From assembly GCA_903840415.1 (NCBI GenBank), contig CAIMFY010000094.1:124001-188000 (forward strand): a stretch of DNA of 64,000 nucleotides. The letters run 5' to 3'. Made by a program: the position numbers and the translations under genes. Positions 9,115 through 18,265 of the stretch are shown piece by piece; positions within the stretch are counted from its first letter, which is position 1, and each line of letters opens with the position of its first letter. The stretch comes from an uncultured Opitutia bacterium (GTDB lineage: Bacteria; Verrucomicrobiota; Verrucomicrobiia; Opitutales; Opitutaceae). A model generated the notes under the pieces. The model was not told the DNA's origin, made no database searches, and worked only from the letters and a program-made list of their open reading frames with translations.

Positions 9115-10497
9115 ATGAAGACTCCAACGCTAGCGATCCTGATGTCACTCGGCGGGCCGTTGCTGGCGCAGACGACCCCGCCTGCCACTGGGATGATTAA
9201 TCCGCAGTTCAATGCGTCGCGACCACGGGCGACCTACCCGGTGCCGTATGGCGTGCCGGTGCCCGACGACATCGCTAAGGTGCTGGTGCGCGTGCATGGC
9301 TATCTCGCCGCCAACACGCCGACGCGCCTCGTCGATCGCACCACCGGCGCAGAGATCACCGACTTAACGAAACCGAATCCGAACGCGATGATTGAGCGTG
9401 GCGCCTTCAACCTCGTCGGCTACGAATGGGGCGTGACGTATGCCGGGATGTTGCTCGCGGCCGAATCCACCAGCGATGGGCGCTTCCGCGACTATGTCGA
9501 TCAACGGTTGAAGTTTCTCGCGGAGAAGGCGGAGTATTTCCTCGCGCAGACTCAGGCGGGCGCTGGCCAGAGTGCCGGCGGACGCGGTGGGATGAACCCG
9601 TTGCGTTCAATGCTGAATCCGCGCACGCTCGATGATTCGGGCTCGATGTGTTTTGCGATGCTTAAAGCGAACCACGCTGGAGTTGGTGGCGATCTGCGCC
9701 CGCTGATCGACAATTACATGACCTGGGTTCACGTTAAGCAGCCGCGGCTGGCCGATGGCACGTTATCGCGGAGCCGGCCGTTGCCGGATTCTCTCTGGCT
9801 CGACGATCTCTACATGAGCGTGCCGGCGCTAGCGCAGATGGGAAAGCTCACTGGCCAGCAGGAATATTACGACGACGCCGTGAAACAAATTACCCAGTTC
9901 GCGGCTCGGATGTTCAATCGCGAAAAAGGGCTCTGGATGCATGGTTGGGTGCAGGGCATGGCGGTGCATCCGGAATTTCGCTGGGCACGCGCCAATGGGT
10001 GGGCTCTGCTGGCGATGACCGAATTGCTGGATGTGTTGCCCGAAAGTCATCCGGGCCGTCACGCGATCCTGGATATTTATCGCCGGCAGATTCGTGCGCT
10101 CGCGGAGCTCCAAGGCAAAGACGGGCGCTGGCACCAGTTGCTCGACCGGCCTGATTCCTACTTGGAAACCTCGGCGACCGCCCTCTATGCCTACTGCATC
10201 GCTCGCGGCGTCAACCGCGGCTGGCTCGATCCGCTCGCGCATGCGCCGATGGCGATTTTGGCGTGGCACGCGGTCACGACGCAGGTGAACGAAACCGGCC
10301 AGGTGGAGAATGTCTGCGTCGGCACCGGCATGGGTTTCGATCCGGCATTTTACTATCATCGTCCGGTCAGCCCGCTCGCGGCCCATGGCTACGGCCCAGT
10401 GTTGCTTGCGGGAGCTGAGATGCTGACGCTCGCGAAAAGCGGCAAAGCCGTGATTAACGACGAGGCCATGATGTTCGGCCACGCCACGGGCATGTAA
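9115..10497 (+). CDS. exported unsaturated rhamnogalacturonyl hydrolase (GH105)
   Basis: A 460-residue exported enzyme. The signal peptide is MKTPTLAILMSLGGPLLAQ. The (alpha/alpha)6-barrel GH88/GH105 signature SLWLDDLYMSVPALAQMG lies around 225-242; Asp230/Asp231 include the residue that hydrates the unsaturated sugar in YteR/YesR relatives. Further typical motifs are GLWMHGW and the GRGVNRGWLDP-like region. It removes the unsaturated galacturonate left by rhamnogalacturonan lyases. It sits 10 bases after the PL26-like gene, so the two are almost certainly co-transcribed. A small Gly-rich insertion (GAGQSAGGRGG) falls around 142-152, in a region where relatives normally have a short loop. Bacillus homologues are cytoplasmic, whereas this one is exported. 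Confidence 0.86.
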   Translation: MKTPTLAILMSLGGPLLAQTTPPATGMINPQFNASRPRATYPVPYGVPVPDDIAKVLVRVHGYLAANTPTRLVDRTTGAEITDLTKPNPNAMIERGAFNLVGYEWGVTYAGMLLAAESTSDGRFRDYVDQRLKFLAEKAEYFLAQTQAGAGQSAGGRGGMNPLRSMLNPRTLDDSGSMCFAMLKANHAGVGGDLRPLIDNYMTWVHVKQPRLADGTLSRSRPLPDSLWLDDLYMSVPALAQMGKLTGQQEYYDDAVKQITQFAARMFNREKGLWMHGWVQGMAVHPEFRWARANGWALLAMTELLDVLPESHPGRHAILDIYRRQIRALAELQGKDGRWHQLLDRPDSYLETSATALYAYCIARGVNRGWLDPLAHAPMAILAWHAVTTQVNETGQVENVCVGTGMGFDPAFYYHRPVSPLAAHGYGPVLLAGAEMLTLAKSGKAVINDEAMMFGHATGM

Positions 10498-10533
10498 GAT
10501 CGGCGAAGCGCCGGGCGAGACCAACGCGAGGCC

Positions 10534-11040
10534 TTATCCGGCGTCAACCCGGCGTCCGACGATGATCAAATCGCGATCGACGCCGTCGAGCTCGGCGACG
10601 CGCGGTAGGTGGGCCCAGCGCGCGAAGCCATGCGACTCGAAGAGACGCAGGCTGGGTTCGTTGTGGCCAAAAATGAAACCCAGCAGCGTGTGCACATCAC
10701 ACGCCGGAGCGCGGGCGATGGCGTCGAGCAGCAATCGGCGGCCGAGGCCGCTCCGGCGGTGGGATTCCGCGACATAGATACTGATCTCGGCAGTGTGACT
10801 GTAAGCAGGACGGCCGTAGAAGGAATTGAAGCTGAGCCAGGCGCACACCACTCCGTTGGCGGCTGAGTCGGCCAAAACCCAGAGCGGTCGCGTATGTGGA
10901 TTGTGAGCGTGAAACCACGGGAGCCGGCTCGCGACACTCACCGGTTCGGTGTCAGCCGTGACGAGGCGGCCGGGCACGGTCGCGTTGTAAATTTCGACGA
11001 TGGCCGGCAGGTCGGCTTCGGTCGCGTCGCGGAGCGTCAT
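10534..11040 (-). CDS. GNAT N-acetyltransferase, phosphinothricin-acetyltransferase-like
   Basis: A 168-residue single-domain acetyltransferase using acetyl-CoA. The N-terminus TLRDATEADLPAIVEIYN is typical of the Pat/Bar and YncA group. SIYVAESHRRSGLGRRLL holds the acyl-CoA pyrophosphate-binding motif (RRSGLG), and the FIFGHNEPSLRLFESHGF segment is the usual motif B. In this group substrates include phosphinothricin, methionine sulfoximine or other amino-acid analogues, so detoxification or amino-acid N-acetylation is likely, though the substrate is open. It is last in the minus-strand trpC-to-GNAT run, 23 bases after an exported protein gene, and converges with the GH105 gene. Confidence 0.82.
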   Translation of the reverse strand: MTLRDATEADLPAIVEIYNATVPGRLVTADTEPVSVASRLPWFHAHNPHTRPLWVLADSAANGVVCAWLSFNSFYGRPAYSHTAEISIYVAESHRRSGLGRRLLLDAIARAPACDVHTLLGFIFGHNEPSLRLFESHGFARWAHLPRVAELDGVDRDLIIVGRRVDAG

Positions 11041-11063
11041 GCGCGGAATTATCGCGCTAGAGC

Positions 11064-11768
11064 TTATTTGTTGGGCGCGACCGACGCCGGCGGCGGAGTG
11101 GACGGAGTGGCCGCGGGTGGCTTGGCGAACTGGATCTTATCAACGATGTCATTGAGCCGCTGGCGCAGGAGGTCGTCTTCCTCGGCCGTTGTCTTCTTGT
11201 AGGTTTTCCCCTCGATGACGCGCTCGGCGAGTTCGGTGCTGACGACGAAGATGTGGCCGTTTTTCACGAAGAGCAGATTGCCGCGTTTCGCGACGGGCAG
11301 CTGGCCATCGCCGAACTTCGGAATCTTGTCGGCAAACATCGAGCCGCCCGGGAGGAGGATGTTGGTGATGAGCGCGCCGTCGAGCTGGCTGGGGCTGAAC
11401 TTTGCGCTCTCGATCTGCGTGCCCTCGAAGGCCTGCTTGAAATCATTCAGCACGAAGTTGCTGAAAAAATAAACGAGATACTCCTTCAGGCCGCGGGTGG
11501 ACATTTCCCAGCGCTGCGTCGCATCCTGCGGAAACGCTGCGATGCTGACGTGCGTGTTGAACTCATCCTGGAAGGTGACGACGTTGGCGGTGTCGGTGAT
11601 GCTACCGCCGAGTTCCGCCAGGACGGGAATCGTCACGCGAAAGACGCCGGTCGGCGAAACGTAGCTCTTGCCCTCGATGCGACCGACGAGGGACGGCGCC
11701 GGAGCTACCTGAGCGCGGGCGACGAGAGCGGTGGAGGCGAGGGCGAGGAGGAGCAATACGCGCGACAT
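11064..11768 (-). CDS. exported protein of unknown function
   Basis: A 234-residue protein with a signal peptide (MSRVLLLLALASTALVARA, cleavage before Gln20). The mature part begins with a region mentioning SYVSPTGVFRVTIPV, which resembles the N-terminal strand of periplasmic proteins that bind or sense envelope components. It contains no cysteines or obvious catalytic motif, and ends in a Pro/Ala-rich tail (PPAATPSTPPPASVAP) that could be a linker. I do not recognise the family. An in-frame start far upstream would overlap the whole end of rsmA and carries an arginine-rich, non-native sequence, so the internal ATG with the signal peptide is preferred. It lies 34 bases after rsmA. Confidence 0.75.
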   Translation of the reverse strand: MSRVLLLLALASTALVARAQVAPAPSLVGRIEGKSYVSPTGVFRVTIPVLAELGGSITDTANVVTFQDEFNTHVSIAAFPQDATQRWEMSTRGLKEYLVYFFSNFVLNDFKQAFEGTQIESAKFSPSQLDGALITNILLPGGSMFADKIPKFGDGQLPVAKRGNLLFVKNGHIFVVSTELAERVIEGKTYKKTTAEEDDLLRQRLNDIVDKIQFAKPPAATPSTPPPASVAPNK

Positions 11769-11802
11769 GGTGGAATGGAATAGAATGATCGGCGGCAAGC
11801 TT

Positions 11803-12648
11803 TCAAGCCAAGGGTGCAAGGGCCGCGGCGAGGCGCTGCCAACTCGCCGTTGGAATGGCCTCTGGCCGGATCTGTTCTGAGAGGCCGTCGGCGCGAAGAA
11901 GTTCCCGCCAGATTGCGCCGTCGCCGGCCACTCGGGCGCGCAGGAGCGCACCGATTTGCTTGCGGCGCTGCTGAAAGCACGTCCGCACCAAAGCCTTGAA
12001 TGCCGGTGAAAACACGAAGGGCACCGGACGACGCACAAGGTTGAGCAGGCGCGACTCCACATCAGGCCTTGGAAAAAAACAGGCCGCCGCCACATTATGC
12101 CCCGGTTCGACGTCGTAGGCGGCTTGAAGAAAGACAGAAATCGCACCAAAGGATTTGCTGCCCGGCATGGCGGCGTAGCGCTGGGCCGCCTCTTGCTGGA
12201 GCATAAGCACGAGTCGCGCTGGCAACGGGCCGCTCAACACTGCGTCGAGCCACGGCGTGGCGATGGCGTAGGGGAGGTTGGCGACGACTTTGAACTCCCC
12301 GGTGGCGCCCGTGGCCGGCAGATTTGCGAGCGGATGCTCGACGGCATCGCCTTCCAGCAGATGAAACGTCGTGGGAAACTCTGGCGGGAGGCTCTCAGTC
12401 AGATGCGCGTGGAGCGTGCGATCCATCTCGACCGCCCAGACTGTGGCGCCCGCCTCAAGTAAGGCGGCGGTCAAAGTGCCCAGACCGGGCCCGATTTCCA
12501 CGATGGTGTCGCCGGCGGCCACGCGAGCGAGTTCGAGTGATTTGCGGACGATGTTGCCATCCACGAGAAAATTCTGGCCGAGAAATCGTTTCGGCTGGTG
12601 GCCGAGCGACGCGAGCAGTTCTCGGGTGGCGGTAGGCGAAAGCGGCAT
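11803..12648 (-). CDS. rsmA: 16S rRNA dimethyladenosine transferase RsmA (KsgA)
   Basis: A 281-residue SAM-dependent methyltransferase that dimethylates two adjacent adenosines in the 3' hairpin of 16S rRNA, a late step of small-subunit assembly. Hallmarks are RFLGQNFLVDGNI near the start, the SAM loop EIGPGLGTLT, acidic VEMDR, and the catalytic NLPYAIATP motif. The C-terminal small domain includes FFPRPDVESRLL and the RRKQIGALL segment. The length fits the family. It starts 3 bases after the small membrane protein gene and is thus in the trpC-DUF5069-membrane protein-rsmA minus-strand run. Unusual only in that the partner is not pdxA or apaH as in proteobacteria. Confidence 0.95.
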   Translation of the reverse strand: MPLSPTATRELLASLGHQPKRFLGQNFLVDGNIVRKSLELARVAAGDTIVEIGPGLGTLTAALLEAGATVWAVEMDRTLHAHLTESLPPEFPTTFHLLEGDAVEHPLANLPATGATGEFKVVANLPYAIATPWLDAVLSGPLPARLVLMLQQEAAQRYAAMPGSKSFGAISVFLQAAYDVEPGHNVAAACFFPRPDVESRLLNLVRRPVPFVFSPAFKALVRTCFQQRRKQIGALLRARVAGDGAIWRELLRADGLSEQIRPEAIPTASWQRLAAALAPLA

Positions 12649-12651
12649 GAA

Positions 12652-13002
12652 TCAGCGCGTCGAATCGTCCTCGATGTGAAACTTGTGCAAGGCCCGATGG
12701 ATGACCGGCGCCAGAATCACGCCCGTCGTCGCGATCAAGGCGATGCCGCAATAGATCGCATAACAACCAGCGAAGATTTTCGCCGGGTCGCCGTGCAGCG
12801 GGGAGAGCGGCCCCATGCCCGCCAAAATCATGGCCGCATCGAGAAATGCATCGATCCACGCGAGACCGGCCAATTGGTGATAACCGATCATGCCGATCCC
12901 GAGTGAAAATCCGATCAGCGCGGCACCCGCGGCTAGGCTGCGCGCGAACCGGCGCAAGAACTCACGCCGAGGAAGCAAGGCTTGTTTGCGGTGTTCGAAC
13001 AT
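12652..13002 (-). CDS. small multi-pass membrane protein
   Basis: A 116-residue protein with a basic N-terminal tail (RKQALLPRREFLRRFARS) and hydrophobic segments around 22-42, 50-65 and 78-102. Between the second and third lies a re-entrant-looking stretch ILAGMGPLSPLHG, and the C-terminus reads ILAPVIHRALHKFHI. The arrangement (outer helix, pore-like loop, inner helix) recalls two-TM channel domains, but the TVGYG-type filter is absent, so channel function is only a speculation. Related short proteins are annotated as hypothetical. It is 35 bases after the DUF5069 gene and 3 bases before rsmA. The internal ATG is chosen because the upstream frame overlaps the DUF5069 gene. Confidence 0.75.
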   Translation of the reverse strand: MFEHRKQALLPRREFLRRFARSLAAGAALIGFSLGIGMIGYHQLAGLAWIDAFLDAAMILAGMGPLSPLHGDPAKIFAGCYAIYCGIALIATTGVILAPVIHRALHKFHIEDDSTR

Positions 13003-13037
13003 GGTCGTGATGACAGGATTGATCGTCGTGCGGGCAG

Positions 13038-13466
13038 TCAGCGTGGGGTCGGCGCACGACCTTCGTCGACTTCGTAGTAATCGAAATAGGTCACCAAATC
13101 CTTGCGATCGGCGAGTCCACTGGTGGCTTTGTTTTTCTCCAAACCCTCGCTGGCATCGTCGCGCCATCCGCGCTTCCGTGCAAACGTGCTCCAGATCGCA
13201 ATGTCCTCCTCGGTCACGCCACGGCCGTTTTGCTGGCACCACGCCAGCATTTCCTCGTTGGTGCCACCTTGGAGGGTGCGCGTCTTCAACGCGGTATAGT
13301 AGACGCGTAGGAAGCGGCAGCAACGGCCGTCAAAACCGTTGCCCAGCATCTCGTGGAAATCCTCGCGCAGTTCACCGCGCGCGTGCTTGCGGATCTTGTC
13401 CAGCATCCGCGCAAAATACAGGAGACCGCCGACGGCGACAAAGGGGCTGATGGGCGTTTGTTTCAT
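13038..13466 (-). CDS. DUF5069-family protein
   Basis: A 142-residue soluble protein with no signal peptide. The first half carries the pattern seen in DUF5069 proteins: a short N-terminus followed by GGLLYFARMLDKIRKHARGEL, then a GNGFDGRCCRFL core and a segment rich in aromatic residues. These proteins are common in Verrucomicrobiota and Planctomycetota and have no established biochemical role. The tail (LVTYFDYYEVDEGR) is acidic and aromatic. It lies 6 bases downstream of trpC and 35 bases before the small membrane protein, suggesting co-transcription rather than a tryptophan function. The family assignment is from recalled motif pattern, not a search. Confidence 0.75.
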   Translation of the reverse strand: MKQTPISPFVAVGGLLYFARMLDKIRKHARGELREDFHEMLGNGFDGRCCRFLRVYYTALKTRTLQGGTNEEMLAWCQQNGRGVTEEDIAIWSTFARKRGWRDDASEGLEKNKATSGLADRKDLVTYFDYYEVDEGRAPTPR

Positions 13467-13472
13467 GGAAAA

Positions 13473-14270
13473 TCAGGCATCCCGAAATGCCGCGATGAGT
13501 GCCGCCGGATCGGTGGCCTTCATCAACGCTTCGCCGACGAGCACGGCGTGAGCACCTGCGGCGCGAACCCGCGCGGCATCGGCGGCGGTGTGGATACCGC
13601 TTTCACTCACCGCCACGATTGAGCGCGGAAATTGGGGAATCAGCCGCTCGCTCAAGCCCAGGTCGGTTTTGAAAATTGCGAGATCGCGATTGTTGACGCC
13701 GATGATCGTCGCACCATGGGCAACGGCGCGGGTGAGATCGGCTTCGGTGTGGATTTCGAACAACGCATCGAGTCCGGTAGCGATCGCGGCGGTGGCGAGC
13801 GTTTTGATTTCGTCGTCCGTGAGCGCCCGCACGATAATCAGAATCGCACTCGCGCCGGCCTGCCGCGCCTCCAGCACTTGAATCGGATGCACGAAAAAAT
13901 CTTTCCGAAGGCACGGTCGTGCTGGCTGGCTCGCTGCGAAATAGCCGGTCACTTGGCGCAGGTCGTCCAGCGTGCCACCGAAATATTTTTCGTCCGTGAG
14001 CACGGATAGCGCGTCGGCTCCGGCCGCCTGATAGCGCTTCGCTTGCTCCACCGACGAAGCGCGGGCCTTGATATCGCCCGCCGACGGTGACCGGCGTTTG
14101 ATCTCGGAAATCACGGCGAGCTTTCCATCGGTCCGGCGCAGGGCCGCAGCGAACGGCGGCGGAGGTGGTAACGACGCATTGAGCTGTGTCAGATCCTGCT
14201 CCGAAACGGCGCGAACGTGCGACGCGATCTCGCGTCGCTTCCACGCCATGATTTCGGTGAGCTTGTCCAT
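13473..14270 (-). CDS. trpC: indole-3-glycerol phosphate synthase
   Basis: A 265-residue (beta/alpha)8-barrel enzyme that closes the indole ring in tryptophan biosynthesis, converting CdRP to indole-3-glycerol phosphate. It shows AVISEIKRRSPSAG near residue 62 (with the catalytic Lys), DALSVLTDEKYFGG, PCLRKDFFVHPIQV with the second catalytic Lys, IIGVNNRDL and the phosphate-binding VAVSESGI end. Start is the ATG at 14270, matching the usual short DKLTEIMAWK N-terminus; the upstream in-frame start adds FRVFRGL-type residues from the repeat-rich spacer. It is monofunctional and separate from other trp genes. It diverges from mazG across a spacer holding a long inverted repeat. Confidence 0.95.
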   Translation of the reverse strand: MDKLTEIMAWKRREIASHVRAVSEQDLTQLNASLPPPPPFAAALRRTDGKLAVISEIKRRSPSAGDIKARASSVEQAKRYQAAGADALSVLTDEKYFGGTLDDLRQVTGYFAASQPARPCLRKDFFVHPIQVLEARQAGASAILIIVRALTDDEIKTLATAAIATGLDALFEIHTEADLTRAVAHGATIIGVNNRDLAIFKTDLGLSERLIPQFPRSIVAVSESGIHTAADAARVRAAGAHAVLVGEALMKATDPAALIAAFRDA

Positions 14271-14275
14271 GAAGA

Positions 14276-14345
14276 GCCCACGGAACACACGGAACACACA
14301 GAATTCAAAACAACTTTTTCCGTGTATTCCGGGTGTTCCGTGGGC
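14276..14345. repeat. long imperfect inverted repeat between trpC and mazG
   Basis: The arms GCCCACGGAACAC (14276-14288) and GTGTTCCGTGGGC (14333-14345) are perfect 13-base complements. The pairing continues imperfectly inward: the left side has a second CGGAACACACA and the right side has TCCGTGTATTCCGG. The left arm thus holds two tandem copies of CACGGAACA. The structure fills nearly all of the divergent trpC/mazG spacer. It could be a dispersed intergenic repeat, a paired operator or part of a hairpin in either leader. Nothing in the window shows a second full copy. Confidence 0.6.
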
Positions 14346-14356
14346 AACTTGGCCGC

Positions 14357-15025
14357 ATGAGTGCGATTGAGGATTTGAAAATCACCATGGCTCGGCTGCG
14401 TGAACCGGGCGGCTGCCCGTGGGACCAGGAGCAGTCGCATACGACTCTCGTGCGTTGCCTGATCGACGAGGTGAGCGAACTGATCGACACCATCGATCGC
14501 GCGGATTATCCGCACATGCGCGAGGAACTGGGCGATGTGCTGATCCAAATCGTGTTTCACGCCCGGATCGCCGAGGAGGGCGGGCATTTCAATTTCGGGG
14601 ACGTGGCGCGTGAAATTAACGAGAAACTGGTGCGCCGTCATCCCCACGTCTTTGGCGGCGACAAACTCCAGACATCGGACCAAGTCTTGGCGCAGTGGGA
14701 CGTCATCAAGTCGACAGAGAAAAAAAACGGACCGGTTGCCAAAGGTGTATTCAAGGATTTGCCGCCGCGTTTGCCGGCGCTGATGTTTGCCGAGAACGTC
14801 TGGAAACAGATCGAGAAAAAGTCGCTGCCGGTGGACGGCATCGTGGATGTGCCTCAGGTGGCCGCGCTCGGACGTCACCTCGACGCGGCGACGCTGGGGC
14901 AGATGCTGTTTGAGCTGACGGCGGCGGCCCGCGCGAAGGGCCTCGATCCCGAAGGTGCGTTGCGCCAGCATGCGACGAAGGTGATGCGCGATGTCGAACA
15001 ACGCATCCAAACCGGCACCGCCTGA
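14357..15025 (+). CDS. mazG: nucleoside triphosphate pyrophosphohydrolase MazG
   Basis: A 222-residue all-alpha NTP pyrophosphatase that hydrolyses (d)NTPs to monophosphates and pyrophosphate, clearing non-canonical nucleotides and modulating (p)ppGpp responses in E. coli. The N-terminal helix has CPWDQEQSHTTL; metal-binding acidic motifs follow as CLIDEVSELIDTID and REELGDVLIQIVFHARIAEE. The second, shorter repeat around 150-200 is partly degenerate. The ATG at 14357 is chosen because the earlier ATG at 14333 lies inside the inverted repeat. Its 3' end overlaps xerC by 35 bases, implying translational coupling. Length is slightly shorter than the 263-residue E. coli protein. Confidence 0.9.
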   Translation: MSAIEDLKITMARLREPGGCPWDQEQSHTTLVRCLIDEVSELIDTIDRADYPHMREELGDVLIQIVFHARIAEEGGHFNFGDVAREINEKLVRRHPHVFGGDKLQTSDQVLAQWDVIKSTEKKNGPVAKGVFKDLPPRLPALMFAENVWKQIEKKSLPVDGIVDVPQVAALGRHLDAATLGQMLFELTAAARAKGLDPEGALRQHATKVMRDVEQRIQTGTA

Positions 15026-15947
15026 ACCGCCCCCGGCTGCGGTCGTCGCCGAGTGGTGGGCGCCCTTTGAGGATTTCCTCGCGAAGGAACGGCGCTACTC
15101 GCGTTACACGCTGCGCAATTACCGACAGGCGTTCGACGATCTCCATCGGTGGCTGAGCGGCACTGGATTGTGGGCGCGTGGTTTCGGCGGCATCGGGCCG
15201 CGTGAGGCGCGTGATTTCGTGATCGAGGCCCAGCGGCGTTTCGATCGGCGCACGCTGCACAACCATGTCTCGGGGCTGCGGACGTTTTTCAAATTCTGGA
15301 TGCGGCACGGCAAACTGACCCACAACCCGCTGGCCGGCGTGCCGCTGCCCAAACTCGAGAAACGTCTCCCGAAATTTCTTACCGAGGAGCAGATGAAGCT
15401 GCTGCTCGGCGGCCCGCTGCGGCTGCTCGCCAGCGAAACGATCACACCCGCGGTCGCTTGGCGCGATCGGCTCGCGATGGAATTGCTCTACGGTGGCGGG
15501 ATGCGAGTCAGCGAACTCGTCGATCTCACCTATGGCGCCGTTGATTTCGAGAGCGGCGTCGCGCGGGTGGTCGGCAAGGGTCGGAAGGAGCGGCTGTGTC
15601 CGCTCGGCAGCATGGCGCTCGCGGTGTTGAAGAAATTTCGCGACGAGTTTGCCCAGCGCATCGCGCCGACGAGTCCGGTGCTTGTGAATCCCAACGGCCA
15701 CCGGATGCCGGTGCGCGCGGTCCAAGTCATGTTGAAGCGTTATCTGGTCGATGCCGGCCTGCCGCTCGATCTAACGCCGCACAAGCTGCGGCACAGCTAT
15801 GCCACGCACCTGCTTAACGCCGGCGCCGACCTGCGGCTCGTGCAGGAATTGCTCGGCCACGCGCAGCTCGCGACGACGCAGGTCTACACGCATGTGAGCG
15901 TGGCTCGGCTCAAGGAAATCTACGCCAAAGCGCACCCGCGAGCGTGA
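14991..15947 (+). CDS. xerC: tyrosine recombinase XerC/XerD-type
   Basis: A 318-residue site-specific recombinase that resolves chromosome dimers at dif with its partner. The N-terminal SAM-like core-binding domain includes FLAKERRYSRYTLRNYRQ, and the catalytic domain shows GGGMRVSEL (first Arg), GKGRKER (Lys), HKLRHSYATHLL (His-x-x-Arg), and LLGHAQLATTQVYTHV with nucleophilic Tyr299. That full set and the housekeeping setting argue against a phage integrase. It overlaps mazG by 35 bases. Only one Xer recombinase is in the window, so the C/D label is by similarity. There are no att-like repeats nearby. Confidence 0.87.
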   Translation: MSNNASKPAPPEPPPAAVVAEWWAPFEDFLAKERRYSRYTLRNYRQAFDDLHRWLSGTGLWARGFGGIGPREARDFVIEAQRRFDRRTLHNHVSGLRTFFKFWMRHGKLTHNPLAGVPLPKLEKRLPKFLTEEQMKLLLGGPLRLLASETITPAVAWRDRLAMELLYGGGMRVSELVDLTYGAVDFESGVARVVGKGRKERLCPLGSMALAVLKKFRDEFAQRIAPTSPVLVNPNGHRMPVRAVQVMLKRYLVDAGLPLDLTPHKLRHSYATHLLNAGADLRLVQELLGHAQLATTQVYTHVSVARLKEIYAKAHPRA

Positions 15948-15986
15948 AGTCGCCGAGCGTCGGCGTGCTGGCGCTCCCACATGGAA

Positions 15987-17837
<1,851 letters not shown>

Positions 17838-17902
17838 GCTGGGCCAAACTTGGGGGATGCGGAGCGATTGCAAAAGCCTTTTCGCTTCGGAGCGTAGGCA
17901 AA

Positions 17903-17932
17903 GAAAAACCCGCGACGATAAAGTCGCGGGTT
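17903..17932 (-). terminator. rho-independent terminator of rpmB
   Basis: On the minus strand, about 24 bases past the rpmB stop, AACCCGCGAC (17932-17923) pairs with GTCGCGGGTT (17916-17907) around a six-base loop, and is followed by a TTTTTC run (17908-17903). The stem is GC-rich and perfect. It separates rpmB from the hybrid histidine kinase gene on the same strand, so the kinase needs its own promoter. Confidence 0.85.
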
Positions 17933-17955
17933 GAAAAAGGGCGCGGGTTGACGGA

Positions 17956-18186
17956 TCAGGCCTTCTGCACCAGACCGGCCTTGATGGCCTTAACCGAAAC
18001 CCAGAGGCGCTTGGTGCCACCGTTGGGCAGTTTGACGCGGATCCGCTGAAGATTTGGTCGGAACTTGCGCTTCGTGATGCTAGTCACGTGCGTGCCGATG
18101 CCCCCGCTCTTCTTAGACTGACCCTTGCGGTTGATGATCGAGCCCTTGACGGGACGGCGACCGGTGATTGCACAGATTCTGGCCAT
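17956..18186 (-). CDS. rpmB: 50S ribosomal protein L28
   Basis: A 76-residue ribosomal protein bound in the large subunit near the E site. Its start [15 protein letters not shown], the [12 protein letters not shown] stretch, [13 protein letters not shown] and [11 protein letters not shown] core are diagnostic of bL28. It has the usual four-stranded basic architecture and lacks the zinc-binding CxxC pairs of the other L28 form. The length fits the family. It is 79 bases downstream of the MidA-type methyltransferase gene on the same strand and ends in a strong terminator, so it is probably expressed mainly from its own promoter. No rpmG neighbour is present. Confidence 0.97.
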   Translation of the reverse strand: MARICAITGRRPVKGSIINRKGQSKKSGGIGTHVTSITKRKFRPNLQRIRVKLPNGGTKRLWVSVKAIKAGLVQKA

Positions 18187-18214
18187 GATGGTTTCGAGTT
18201 GGTTAAAGGGTCAG

Positions 18215-18243
18215 TAGTAAAAGGTCGGAAAGAGGCGAAGCAA
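18215..18243 (-). promoter_or_regulatory. possible sigma-70 promoter for rpmB
   Basis: On the minus strand TTGCTT (18243-18238) and TTACTA (18220-18215) are separated by 17 bases, and lie about 30 bases upstream of the rpmB start. Each matches the consensus at four of six positions. It is a plausible but weak call, supported mainly by the expectation that a ribosomal protein gene has its own promoter. Confidence 0.3.
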
Positions 18244-18265
18244 GGGGAATTTTCTTCGAGGAGAA

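Noticed and set aside
14991-15947. Tyrosine recombinase as a mobile-element integrase
   Set aside because: Full Xer-type motif set, overlap with mazG and no flanking repeats or phage genes point to the chromosomal XerC/XerD type.
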